Origin: Bedellia somnulentella
Lineage: Eukaryota > Arthropoda > Insecta > Lepidoptera > Bedelliidae
DNA length: 64,000 bases
Direction: 5' to 3'
Assembly: GCA_963576735.1 (NCBI GenBank)
Contig: OY755188.1
Coordinates: 14,868,323-14,932,322, forward strand
Under the pieces are notes generated by a model, which had not been told where the DNA came from, did not search any database, and was given only the letters and a program-made list of their open reading frames with translations. The translations under genes were made by a program, and so were the position numbers. Positions 50,291 to 61,109 of the stretch are shown here, one piece after another (positions within the stretch are counted from its first letter, which is position 1; every line of letters begins with the position of its first letter).

Positions 50291-50370
50291 TTAAAAATTT
50301 AAAGTATTTTTGATTTTCTTTGTTGGTAGAATTGTTTTTGTTTGATAAAAACTTATATACGGATATTATT

Positions 50371-50481
50371 GCTGTGTAGTGTCGGCATATAATAGTACTT
50401 CCGGTATATTTAGTATTTATTGGTACTTAAAAGGGATTTTTGGGCAATGTGGTTTGCCGTGAGTATATGTATGTACGTATG
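50371..50481 (+). repeat. SINE-A copy 36, internally deleted
   Basis: gctgtgtagtgtcggc ... aagggatttttgggcaatgtggtt, then directly gccgtgagtatatg. Confidence 0.65.
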
Positions 50482-50623
50482 TACTTCACGTAGACTGTTT
50501 TAACCTAGTTTTAACCTAGCAGTTAGATAAGTACGAGTATAACAGAACGGACTAGACGTCTGTGTTTATTCGGGCCTAAGTCCTTCAGATCAAAGAAACT
50601 TGGTTGTCCTTATTTGTCTGTTG

Positions 50624-51050
50624 GGCTTATTCCGTTTATCCACCCTAAAAAATCCTCCCTAAGGCGGATATTCGGAAACGCATGTCCGTCTATCCACCCT
50701 GAACGGGGTGGATATCCGGAATGCATATAATATGGTTCTTCCGATTTTCTACCCTGCCTACGTACAGTCATTTACAGAAAAAAGACCCTAAGTTTGTAAG
50801 ATATTTTTATTCAAACTGTAAGTAAGAAAGTAGGTATGTTTATCTTAAGTATTTTAATGTTCACGATGTTCCTTGGACCCATTTTGTGTTGTGTGTGTTT
50901 CTGTAAATTACTGTACTTGGGGTAAAAAATCGGAAGACCCATATTATATGCATTCCGAATATCCACCCCGTTCAGGGTGGATAGACTGACACGCGTTTCC
51001 GAATATCCGCCTTAGGGAGGATTTTTTAGGGTGGATAAACGGAATAAGCC
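50624..51050. mobile_element. Foldback element FB-8, copy 3
   Basis: 427 bp, ends GGCTTATTCCG and CGGAATAAGCC, arms about 150 bp. Perfect 8-bp target duplication gtctgttg at 50616-50623 and 51051-51058. Lies in the convergent intergenic space between the six-exon gene and the Cys-rich gene. Confidence 0.88.
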
Positions 51051-51243
51051 GTCTGTTGACTGAATTCTGTGGGACTTACTTCCTACTACTACCTACTCCA
51101 GTAGGTCAAAATGGATGAGCACGCGAGTGGTATTAAACATTTCACTACTATTAAATCAGGAAAGAAACAGGCTTTAAAGGTTGATTCGAAAGATTGAAAG
51201 AAAACTTGTTTTATAAATATTATATTGTAGCTCTCTTATAAGT

Positions 51244-54200
51244 TTATTTTTTACCCACACTCGACTTGGATGACTCTTTTTTCTTGGATGAAACACTTGA
51301 CTTCGATGGTTCCTTCTTTTGGGCAGACAAAGACCTGAAAATAGAGTAAAAATTTATTATTAAAAAAAAACAAGTATACCGGTAGTACACACGCCATTAG
51401 TTCCCATTAGAGTCAACTGATCGCCACTTTTACGATCTTGACAAACCTACTACATTCACATGCAATCAAACTCATGTTTTTTTTCCTACTTCGGACACTT
51501 ACCTACTTAGCACATTTGACTGGATTAATATGTGCCCTGCATTACACTCCACATTAAATCTTTAGCAATCTTTTAAGATAGAGATTTAATTTGTTAAATG
51601 TTTCAGACATACATACATACATACGTATACTCACGGCTATAATTCCCAAGAAGGGGTAGCCAGAGCCAAGGAATTATAAATTCCTCAGCCACTTTTGGAA
51701 GTTGACTGGGGAAAAGGCGGTAAAATAAAGGTTTTTGGTGATGGGTCTCCAACCGCATCGCCCAAAAATCCAATAAGAAGCCCAGATCCCCCTTAGTCGC
51801 CTCTTACGACACCCGTGGGTAGAAAGGGGTAGCTTCATTCTAAGCCGGCACTACACGGCATGTTTCAGACACGCATCCTTTTATTAGCATACACTTCTTA
51901 ACATTTTACACTGCTGTTTCATACTCCACTCCACCCATGAAACCTAATATAGTACAGTTATATAGTATAAAGTTCAGTATAATTATTTCACTTACTTATA
52001 GTTTGCAATAGCAGAGTTCATTTCTTTCAGTTTCTGTAATAAATAAACAAAATTTGTTAATGCTGTAGACCAAAACTATAAATATTCATATTTTTTTCTG
52101 AATTATTATCTGCACGTTATTACGTTTATTATGACAAGGCATAATTGTTTACTTAATTTAATACTTATACTTACACCAGGACACAGTATATTCTTGCATG
52201 TGCTCTTTGAGTCATTTCTCTGAAAAAGTATACATCCATTTTAATTTATGATAATTCAGACATATTTTTTTTTTGAAATACCGTACAGGTAATACTTACA
52301 TGGGGACAAACGCCACAACCAACGCACCTTTTATCTTGAGTACACGGAATTCCTTTCTGCAATAACAACCACGTTAATTTATTAACAATGTTGGCATTAA
52401 ACTAATAATATAAAGATACTCGTAGATATTACAAATATTATAGCAATGCTATGTAGCCATGGTTTAATCATCATCATCATCAACCAAAAGACGTCCACTG
52501 GTGGTCTAAGGCCTCCCCCAACATTTTTAAGAACTATCCATCACCCTCAAACTTTCGTGGATACTCACACTATGTCGTCCAGTAAGTGGCCGTCACTACA
52601 GAACATTCTAGTTCCAACATCTGTCAGTTTTACGTGCAATTTGCTCTGTCTATTGCAACTTTTTAGGCTACGTCAGTAACAAGGATTTGTCTGCATATTC
52701 TCTTTTTAGTCACTGATTAAAGCCACACATTTAACTGAAACCAAATGCTCCAAATCAAAACCTACACACAACAAATTATTAGAAAACTCACCTTAGGGCA
52801 AATTATTAATACATCATTTATCTGGGAGGAAGACTACCTTTAGTAAAAATGAACCTTAGGGCAAGATATGAATAGATGATTCATCAGCAAATTAGCTCCA
52901 GGATCACGACTATCTTTTGGAACAAGCTATTGATGCATGATCAATGAGGCTCTAAATGGGAGACTACTTTTGATAACAATTCACCTTAGGGCTACACATC
53001 AATGGATGATACATTAGGCTCCAGACTCACTCACCTTAGGACAAGATATCAAGGGATGTTCCATCAACAACTAAGCTGCTTAATTGTGGAAGCACCGCAG
53101 CGGGTCCGTGCAGGGCGCGCTGGGCCGACTGGGCCAGTAACACGGTGTCAGGTACTGGCAGCTAGGACCCAGGGCAAGATCCATCAGGGTATAGTAGAAT
53201 ACTACCTCTTGTTAGTACTTACCTTAAGGCAGATAGTAGCGGATGGTCCATCAGCACCTTGATTCTAGGGCTACTACCATTTGTTAAAAACTAACATTAA
53301 GGCAGGATATCAATAGATGATCTAACGTCATTTTTTTTTTGTACAAAATGTTACCTTAGGGCAAGATATCAGTGCATGATCTATCAGCAGCTTAACTCTG
53401 GGAGGACCACTTCCCTTTGTAAAAAAAACTCTCCTTAGATCTAGATATCATGGATGATCTCGTGAGGCAAGATATTAATAGAATGGTCTTTCAGAAGCTT
53501 AGCTGTAGGAGGACGAATGCCTTTTGCGATAAAACCCACCTTAGGGCAAGATATCAAAGGATGATCCATCAACAGCTTAGCTCGCGGCGGGCGACACGGC
53601 GGGTTGTGGAAGCACCGCAGCGGGTCGGTGCAGGGCGCGCTGGGCCGGCTCGGCCAGTAGCACGGCATTAGGTACTGGCAGCCGGGGCCTGGCAGTATGC
53701 ATGGTGGGCAGTGAGTGCATTCGCGGGCCATTAGGGGCTGGGAAAAAAGTGGAAAATAAATTACGTATATAGATGCCGTTTCATTTTCGTAACTTTTCTG
53801 TGTAGTTCTTAAGAGTTTGAACCTTTCTCCCGGTGGGTGTCGTAAGAGGTGATTAAGCGTATTGAGGATTTTTAGCTCATCTTTCAAAAGTGGCTGAGGA
53901 ATATGTAGTGTACGATATAAAGCCTCGCATATATGTATGAAGATACCTCTATTACCGGGTAGAAAGCCAAAGCCTTTCTTTCTTTCTTTCTATAAGGAAG
54001 TAGAAGAATATTTCAGAACACTTCTGGTCGAAAATACTTACAAGACCCATAATGCAACTTGAACGTGGTGTGAGCTCCACCTGCATAATGAAAAACACAG
54101 GTAAATATAGTAATTATACCACTTACAATAATAACTTAATTCAATTCGTCCAAAACCCTCCCTTATCCTTAATATATGTCACTGTAAAGCTAAAAACCTT

Positions 54201-57200
54201 TTAAATTTGCTTTTATGCACGGGTTTTTTCTAATGAGTATGCCTATTTTTAGGCCGTTCAAGTTCCTTACAATATTCAGTCAAACAAAACTTTCATAAGG
54301 GAAAGCGCTTCCTGTCCTGGTGTTTCATAGCTTGCATTGATATGCCCATTATAACAATTTAAATATAAATGAAATACTTACTGGATATGGTTCAAATTTC
54401 GGTGGTTTTTTCACTGTGATCTGAAAAACATTTAAATGTTTAAAAATATACGTCACTCGCCAGAGCGCTGTACAAACCAACAAAAACCATAGCAAATACA
54501 AACAAACCGTAGAAATATAAGAATACACTTAAAAAAAATTGTATCATTATTAGCATTTGTTATTATTAGCATTATAGGTGAAATTGCATATTTTTTTAAT
54601 AAATCACGTCACATTTTTATTACAAAATTTTGATTGGATCTTGAAAGTTGTTATGACTTAAATAAATTACATTAAATATTACATAATCTATGTGTTATCC
54701 ATAGGCATTGCTTCAATAGCTTAAACAAAGATACACATAGTTTTATAAACAAAAGTACGAATAGATTTTAACCTTTAACTGGTGACAAGCGGTCTCACAG
54801 GCCGAACGTTGTCAGTGAAAAGCCATTTCACCCTTTCCCCGCGTGTTATTTATTTCAACGTCTTAGTAGCTTCAAGCTTAGTTGCGTCCACGCCGAAGAT
54901 ATTGAAACTATTGTCGTATTGTCCCAAATTGATAAAATTACAACAACATGAAATTCGAAGGTGGTCTCTCAGACCGCATGTCACTGACGTAACTTTTTAA
55001 CTTAATTTTGCTTATATTATTTTTTCATGATTTTACGACAATAACTAAAAATTTGTGATTTTGCACGTCAGAAAAATAAGCGAAGGGAGACGGGAGTTGA
55101 AAATGTACTGTCAAATACTTAAATTGAAGAGTAGAAGTGGCACAAGAACGTTCGAGTGGGTTGGAAGCAGAAATTTTTCCCGAAAATTTCATCCCGGAGC
55201 AAAGTAAAAAGAAAACACGGAAAACGAAAAATAACCAAAGTTTTACCAATGCCAGTTTTTTAAATGATTCCTGGAATTAAAAAAATATTTTTTTTGTTCA
55301 TAACAGTATCGTTACTATAAGGAAAAAAAGAATTTTTGTCATAATTTTGTTTATATTAAAAAAAATAGTGTGATAATTCATCCCATCTTAGGTTTTAGAT
55401 TATCGTTCCTACTTACATTGTAATAGCATGTTAATAATAAAAAAATACAATTAGAGTCTATTAGGTGGTTTTATTTTATCCTTTTGTACGTTAATCAACT
55501 GTTTTCAAAAACTGAAGTAAGCTAGTATAAATAATTTCGACCATTTTCGATAGACCATTGACACCAGCGGCTTCTCAGGCCGCGCGTCACCAAATACGTT
55601 ACACAAAAACCATGTCACCAGTCAAAGGTTAAAAATAACAAATATTTTTCAAAAGTCTTTTGGTAATGTTGAGCTGTAGACTCATCTCAGAATTTAACCA
55701 ACTCAATTCTTCCTGGGAGTAAGAGGTGACTTTAGTGTTCGGGTTTTTTAAACGATTCTTGGGAGATGTAACAGGAGAACCATCGACGACTATCCTTTTT
55801 TTAATAATATAAAAAAAATATTTCATAATCGAAATATTAAAAAATATCAAAATATAAAAAAAACGGTTTCTTCTCTTTTGAAATTTATAGCCTATATATC
55901 ATAGAGTATTAGTATGTATGTATGTATGATATTTACCGTCATCCCAAAGCATTTCGCGGCCAAGGAACTTCTCGGTACTGGACCTCCCTGAAAATTAATA
56001 AAAAAATGTTTCATTTGCATAGAAACACTCATTAATATTTTATGACTTTGGGACACTCATACCCATAACGGTTCATCTATACTCATAATGTCATGTTTTT
56101 CTCACCCGACAACATCTTCCACAACTGAAACATGCTCGTTTCTTTCTTGGTCTCACACTTTTGCTGCTCGTCTTGCGGCAAACTACGCGGCAATCTCGCT
56201 GGAAATAAAGAGATATTGAAGTCTCTATAATCTTTCAAGAAAAAAATCATAAATATATTTATAATAATAAGCGAAGAGATAAATTTGGACTGGATGATAA
56301 ACTTGATAGTCAACGATAATTCAGATTTGTTTAATACAAAAAGTTTCATATAATTAATTTGATGAACGAAATATTATACTCTTTCCTTTTTACTACATCT
56401 GTCTAGATTAATATAACAACCGTTCCTAATATAAAAAATATGAAAACGCTAATATAAAAGCTATGTAGTATCGGCTCAGAATTGTACTACCCTACTCATT
56501 CCCGTGATTCTTTGTAAGAGGCAAGTAACAGTATTGGGTTGGAGACCCGTCATCAACAACTCTCCACTCAACTTCCAAAAGTTGCTGAGTAATAGAAATC
56601 GCGTTAAGGCGATAAGTCCGCCTTTGTGTACTTAGTCCTAATGATCTGTACCTATATAAAAAACATTGTATTTGTTTGCAATAAAGTGTAAATAAAATCT
56701 TATTCCTTTACTATTAACCCTTTCTAGGGTTTCTAGCCGTGGTTATACTCGTATATGTATGAATACATGTTGATATGACTCACTGGACATGGGGCGCAGA
56801 GAGAAGCAGAACATCGCGTGGAACATCGTGAAGTGGAACACCGAGATGAACAGCACGAACCACCACACTACAAATATAATATAGTTATTTTTCGTTACTC
56901 ATTAATTCATGCTGTGTAGTGCTGGCTTAGAATAGCACTACCCCATTTCTTCCGGTGGGTGTACGTAAGAGGCGACTAACGGTCTTAGGGCTTTTAAGGG
57001 ATTTTTGGGCGATGCGGTTGGAGACCCATCACCAAAAACCTTTATTTCACCATCTTTTCCCCACGCAACTTCCAAAAGAGGCGCAGGGTTTTCTTATTCC
57101 CTAGCTCTGGCTACCCCTTCATGGGATTTATAGCCGTGAGTATATGTATGTATGTATGTCATTAATTCATACCAAGCCTAAACTTGCAGTCTACTCAGAT

Positions 57201-57437
57201 GTGAAACACTTGACTCATTACTAACACATACACAAAGAACACATACAGATTCATTTCATATCTTTAAAAGGGTAGAGCAGAAGATTTTTATTCCTTTGAA
57301 TATATAACACCTTACGCGTTGTTTATCTAGAGTTAAAACTTTGAAAGACGCGGTAAGGGCTCCTTTTTATTATCATATGTGAGTTAATATGTAATAGTTT
57401 CACTTACCTTTAATGAGTTAGGAAAATCGGAGCGACT
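51244..57437 (-). CDS. Cysteine-rich basic protein, small phase-0 exons
   Basis: Minus-strand exons from 5' to 3': 57408-57437, 56784-56867, 56106-56198, 55937-55987, 54382-54420, 54042-54080, 53540-53737, 52300-52356, 52175-52219, 51996-52033, 51244-51334. All but the last junction are phase 0, and all have AG/GT borders. They give 254 residues plus stop; the true first exon is not identified. Cysteine motifs recur: CGGSCCSSRCSTSRC, CFSCGRCCR, CTHCPPCILPGPGC, CTQDKRCVGCGVC, CKNILC. The C-terminus is a K/S-rich tail (SKKKESSKSSVGKK). The composition resembles insect sperm-tail and protamine-like Cys-rich proteins, an analogy and not a homology call. A metal-binding role is the alternative. 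AATAAA overlaps the stop codon. Confidence 0.65.
51388..51500 (-). repeat. Partner-LINE 3' end fragment
   Basis: cacacgccattagttcccatt ... gatcgccacttttacgatc: inverted LINE terminus in the last intron of the Cys-rich gene. Confidence 0.5.
51607..51859 (-). repeat. SINE-A copy 37
   Basis: Full-length; target duplication atgtttcagaca at both ends. Confidence 0.85.
52466..52600 (-). repeat. RTE-type LINE 3' end with (ATC)n
   Basis: (ATC)n is followed by 'aaaagacgtccactggtgg', the inverted end of an RTE element (normally ..GGACGTCTTTTGGCTGATGATG). Confidence 0.5.
52788..53539 (-). pseudogene. Tandem array of decayed exon duplicates in the Cys-rich gene
   Basis: On the minus strand the end of exon 53540-53737 (coding AKLLMDHPLISCPK followed by a GT donor) recurs about eight to ten times downstream with decay. 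One unit at about 53350-53400 is still open (PPRVKLLIDHALISCPK). A larger unit at about 53035-53172 repeats the cysteine part (CQYLTPCYWPSRPSAPC) but ends in an in-frame stop. Most units keep the donor. Confidence 0.6.
53825..53950 (+). repeat. SINE-A fragments (copy 38)
   Basis: tctcccggtgggtgtcgtaag ... tttcaaaagtggctgaggaat: partial and diverged. A (CTTT)n run follows at 53975-53992. Confidence 0.5.
54772..55628. mobile_element. piggyBac-type non-autonomous element
   Basis: TTAA target duplication at 54768-54771 and 55629-55632. Inverted ends CCTTTAACTGGTGAC and GTCACCAGTCAAAGG, with subterminal 'ggtctcacaggccg'-like palindromes at both sides. 857 bp with no transposase frame. TTAA plus CCTTTRACTG ends are the usual signature of the superfamily. 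Confidence 0.75.
55690..55935 (+). repeat. Old SINE-A (copy 39)
   Basis: Weak matches (tcctgggagtaagaggtgact, attcttgggagatgtaac, atagcctatatat) ending in tatgtatgtatgta, directly before the exon at 55937. Confidence 0.45.
56462..56770 (+). repeat. Old SINE-A (copy 40), split
   Basis: 5' two thirds at 56462-56595, tail part at about 56715-56770 (ctagccgtggttatactcg). The intervening 120 bp is unrelated and ends in an A-rich, polyadenylation-like stretch. Confidence 0.5.
56911..57159 (+). repeat. SINE-A copy 41
   Basis: Full-length with target duplication cattaattcat on both sides. Confidence 0.87.
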
Positions 57438-57599
57438 CTGCAAACGAAAATACACAATGAGATATAAGGGGTGGTATACGTTCGGTGCGAAATATAGAAT
57501 TAAATAAAAATATACAAGAAATTCATCACTTGAAGGGAAATAAACAGTCTACAATATCACTACATTTCTTTTCTATGAGAATGTCCTACGAGAGAACTA

Positions 57600-57830
57600 A
57601 GGCTTTTGAAGTAATTGTTTGGCAATGAGGTGGCAACGAATGTTAAATTACGTGTTTTGACGTGACAACGTCTTATAAATTGGTTTGCCGGGTGACACTT
57701 CAAGAAACTGCGTTACGCTCCGCTCACGTTATGCGCTCACAATGAGAGCGAGTGAGAGGCACGCGTCCCTTCCACTCAGGCATGGTTAGCTCGCCTAAGA
57801 GCGAGAGAGACAGACTAATATTTCATCCTT
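57600..57830. other. GC-richer patch, unclassified
   Basis: ttataaattggtttgccgg, ctccgctcacgttatgcgctc and gagcgagtgagaggcacgcg stand out from the AT-rich surroundings. Could be a repeat or a promoter-type region for the Cys-rich gene (minus strand, first seen exon at 57437). No decisive motif. Confidence 0.3.
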
Positions 57831-58074
57831 CTTCCTACTGTACGAATGAATATTCACATTAAAATTATTTTACCACTCAAAGTCGTTGTCACGTAAAACT
57901 TCCGCCCGTATATCGACTTATACAGGCAACCAATTTTTTTTTTACTTTGAAGGTAGCTTAGAAATTACAGATTCTGAAGCTATGGCTTCACTATTGGCTT
58001 TAAGTCGGGAGAGTATTACATATCCAATAAATTTATTCTTGAGTTATTTTGAATGTTTTTGTTCATGAAAACCT

Positions 58075-58165
58075 CATGTGGGGAAGGGCGTATACCCGAG
58101 GGCGCGGGTTCGATCCCCGCCAGTGTCGAAATTTTTCTTTCCTTTATTTATCCTTTATTTATTCT
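58075..58165 (+). repeat. SINE-C 3' part
   Basis: gggcgtatacccgagggcgcg, B-box gggttcgatccccgc, then the tail tttctttcctttatttatcc. The 5' half of the tRNA-like head is absent. Confidence 0.6.
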
Positions 58166-58295
58166 TGAGGTTCTTGAGTGTGTTGTTCTATTTACCACCT
58201 TGCAAAGCGATGACAAAGTAATATTGGTTGTAACCAAAAAATATATTTAATTTAAGTTAAAAACAGACCTTAGTTCTACAACAGCTGTGGTTCAC

Positions 58296-61103
58296 TATAG
58301 TTGTCTGATGAAAGGCTGCTTTACTATATTTTCTCTTTTTCGAAGCCTGTGACGTCACCACTTGAGGTTTGTTCATCGCGATGTTTGAGAACCCAAAGAG
58401 ATTATGTTCCTTATCTATTTGTAGGATTGTTGACATATGCCTCTCAGAGTTGAAAGCATCGGAATTTGCTTCAGCCGAAAAAAAACTTCCAGTTGACGAT
58501 ACTGGCGATATAGTGTGCGGTGAACTGCAATTTGTACTGAAATTATGGAAAGATTATATTTTTTTCTTAAAACAATTCATCAATTCATGACACTGGATCA
58601 AAGCGACGCAAATTTCATAAGCCATAAATGACCACATTTTTTTCTAACATGTATTTTACGTGACTGAAATAACATTACACATAGCCGTCTAGTGTCGGCT
58701 TAGAATAGCACTACCCCGTTTCTGCCGATGGGTGTATGTAAGAGGCGACTAACGGTATTAGGGCTTTTAAGGGATTTTTGGGCGATGCGGTTGGAGACCC
58801 ATTATCAACAACCTTTACTTTACCATCTTTTCCTCACTCAATTTTCCAAAAGTGGCTGGGGAATTTCTAATTCCTTAGCTCTGGCTACCCCTTCTAGGGA
58901 TTTATAGTAGTGAGTATATGTATGTATGTGTGTATGATTTAAATAACATTAAAGTTTTGCTCAAAAATACTTTGCCTCTAGAAATCATCTAGGTTAACTT
59001 TGTTACGGAACAATAGACTACATGGTTTTAAAAGAGACTTAATACAAATAGTAGCAAATGAAATCATAAAAATACAAAAGTATCAAAACAAAATGACCAA
59101 GTAAAACTATTATATTAATTTCGTATACTTATATTTGTGCTGCTCCACGAACATCTATTAAATCAAGAGCCTTACTTTATATTTGAAATCGAATTAGAGT
59201 TTAATATCAAAACTAAATAACATATAATGTATTCTGAAAAGGTTAAACAGATTGAGGTAAATAAGCAAATAACCATTAGTTGAAAAACGGAAATAAGCGA
59301 AGTCATCACTCTCACCTTTATATATCAACTTTTTTTCCTCCTGATTATGGCTCCTGTCAAAGCATTTGTTGTTCTGCAATAATATGCATATGGAACGCTG
59401 CAAAATACTGATCAAAATTAATATATCTATTACAAGAAGTTTTTCATTTACCTTAATTCGTAATTCTCCTCTTTTGTATCGCTCAGCCATTTAAGTCTTG
59501 TTAATTTTAAAAGTTTAGGACTTTCTAACAAAGGAGCATTTTTCTCAAGTTTAACTGAAGCAGGTTGGACGTTTGAAGATCGTGAAGTGTTTGGTATCTC
59601 TTCGGACTAAAATGAATATAAAATCAAGATCTTTAATATAAACATCTATAATGAGATTAATGAGTCATGATCATGACTGAAAATGCTGTTGAATAGTAAT
59701 TGACTTACGTTTTGTTGCAGATCAATTTTATGTTCTGCTTTTGACTTTTCAACTTGAACGAGGTCAGTAGCAGTATCCTGTAGATTATATACATAATTTG
59801 TAAAGTAAGGTGAGTTTCTTTATTAATATATTGGATGTTATTTTAGAAACGACATGATAGTCCAGTGGGTAGAACACCCGCCCGAAAACAGAAGGGCGTG
59901 ATCCAATCCTGGGTCGGGCCTACACCAATTTGTCTTTTACATATAACATAAACATAAACGTTCACGCCAAATATCCCCGAAGGGGTTGGCAGAGGTACTA
60001 ATACTTCTGAACATCATGTGACTTTGTCACCTGGTGTTCAGAGTACCCACGTTTTGCATGGACAGTGTACTCACGTGATAGGGGGCAGGCCTATCGCCGT
60101 TTTGTATGAATACACTGTCACATGACTAAGTACAACTCAGCCATGTGGGTTTCCTCACGATGTTTTCCCTCACCGTTAACAACCATGATTAATTAACCAC
60201 ACATATGTCTTTAGAAAAGACAAATTGGTGTAGGCCCGACCCAGGATTCGAACACTAGTCGCTTGCACGATAACCAAGTGTTCTACCCACTGGGCTATCA
60301 CGGTTGTTTTTTTGTCAATTTGTCAATTTGTCTTTTCTAAAGTCATATGTGTGGTTAATTTATTATGGTTGTTAACGGTGAGGGAAAACATCGTGAGGAA
60401 ACCCACATGGCTGAGTCATACTTAGTCATGTGACAGTGTATTCGTACAAAACGGCGATAGGCCCGCCCCCTATCACGTGAGTACACTGTCTAAGCAAAAC
60501 GTGGGTACATTCTCTGGACACTAGATGGCGCTGCCATGTGAGTTCAGAAGTATTGGTACCTCTGCCAACCCCTTCGGGGATAAACGGCGTGAACGTTTAT
60601 GTTATGTTATGTTATTTTAGAACATGAATATTTTTTGTTAATAAAATATTTAAAGCTCATTTAATCATTTAATCATATTAAAATAAGAGCTGCTCGTTGT
60701 CAATAATTCAGAGATATCATTCTATTGTTAACAAATACACATGCAGATTCTAAGTTTAGGTCGTTTATATTTCTGATTTTGTTAGTTAGTTAGAGAAACA
60801 AAATATTAATTAATTAACTGTTTACATGCGCCACGAAAATTTGGACTGTTAATAAGTTTGGCCGCCACTATACAGGCGACTCGCCTGGTGTGGCGACCAC
60901 TGTATAACAATGTATGAACCGTGTTGTAAATTTTTTTTTTTTTTATTAAATCAGGTTTAGGAAATATTTTTAAGACTTACATCACCATCATTTTCTTCTG
61001 CTATAGTTGCATATTCAACGTTTTGGCTTGTGCACGGCGAGACAGCACAAACATAAGTATAATAAATGTCTTGCTCGGATACAAAATACTTGGGACCCGT
61101 CAT
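58296..61103 (-). CDS. Unrecognised four-exon gene, minus strand
   Basis: Exons 60981-61103 (start ATG at 61103), 59709-59777, 59452-59606, 58296-58524 (stop TAG at 58296-58298). Phases agree (0, 0, 2) and borders are AG/GT. The product is about 192 residues, acidic then basic: MTGPKYFVSEQDIYYTYVC at the N-terminus, a charged middle (LLKLTRLKWLSDTKEENYEL), and a basic end (KKRKYSKQPFIRQL). No family is recognised. An ATTAAA signal lies about 50 bp past the stop. Alternatively the last exon is spliced at a GTAAGC near 58315 and the gene continues into the Cys-rich exons at 57437, but the phases do not match directly. Confidence 0.55.
58684..58936 (+). repeat. SINE-A copy 42
   Basis: Full-length, inside the last intron of the four-exon gene. 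Confidence 0.83.
59849..60615 (+). repeat. SINE-B (second subfamily) split by another SINE-B
   Basis: The head part 59849-59940 and the remainder 60318-60615 belong to one element: both show 'caatttgtctttt', at 59928-59940 and again just before 60345. The insert between them is a minus SINE-B. Confidence 0.8.
59941..60306 (-). repeat. SINE-B copy nested in SINE-B
   Basis: Full-length first-subfamily copy in inverted orientation, flanked by the 13-bp target duplication caatttgtctttt. Confidence 0.83.
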
Positions 61104-61109
61104 AATGTT

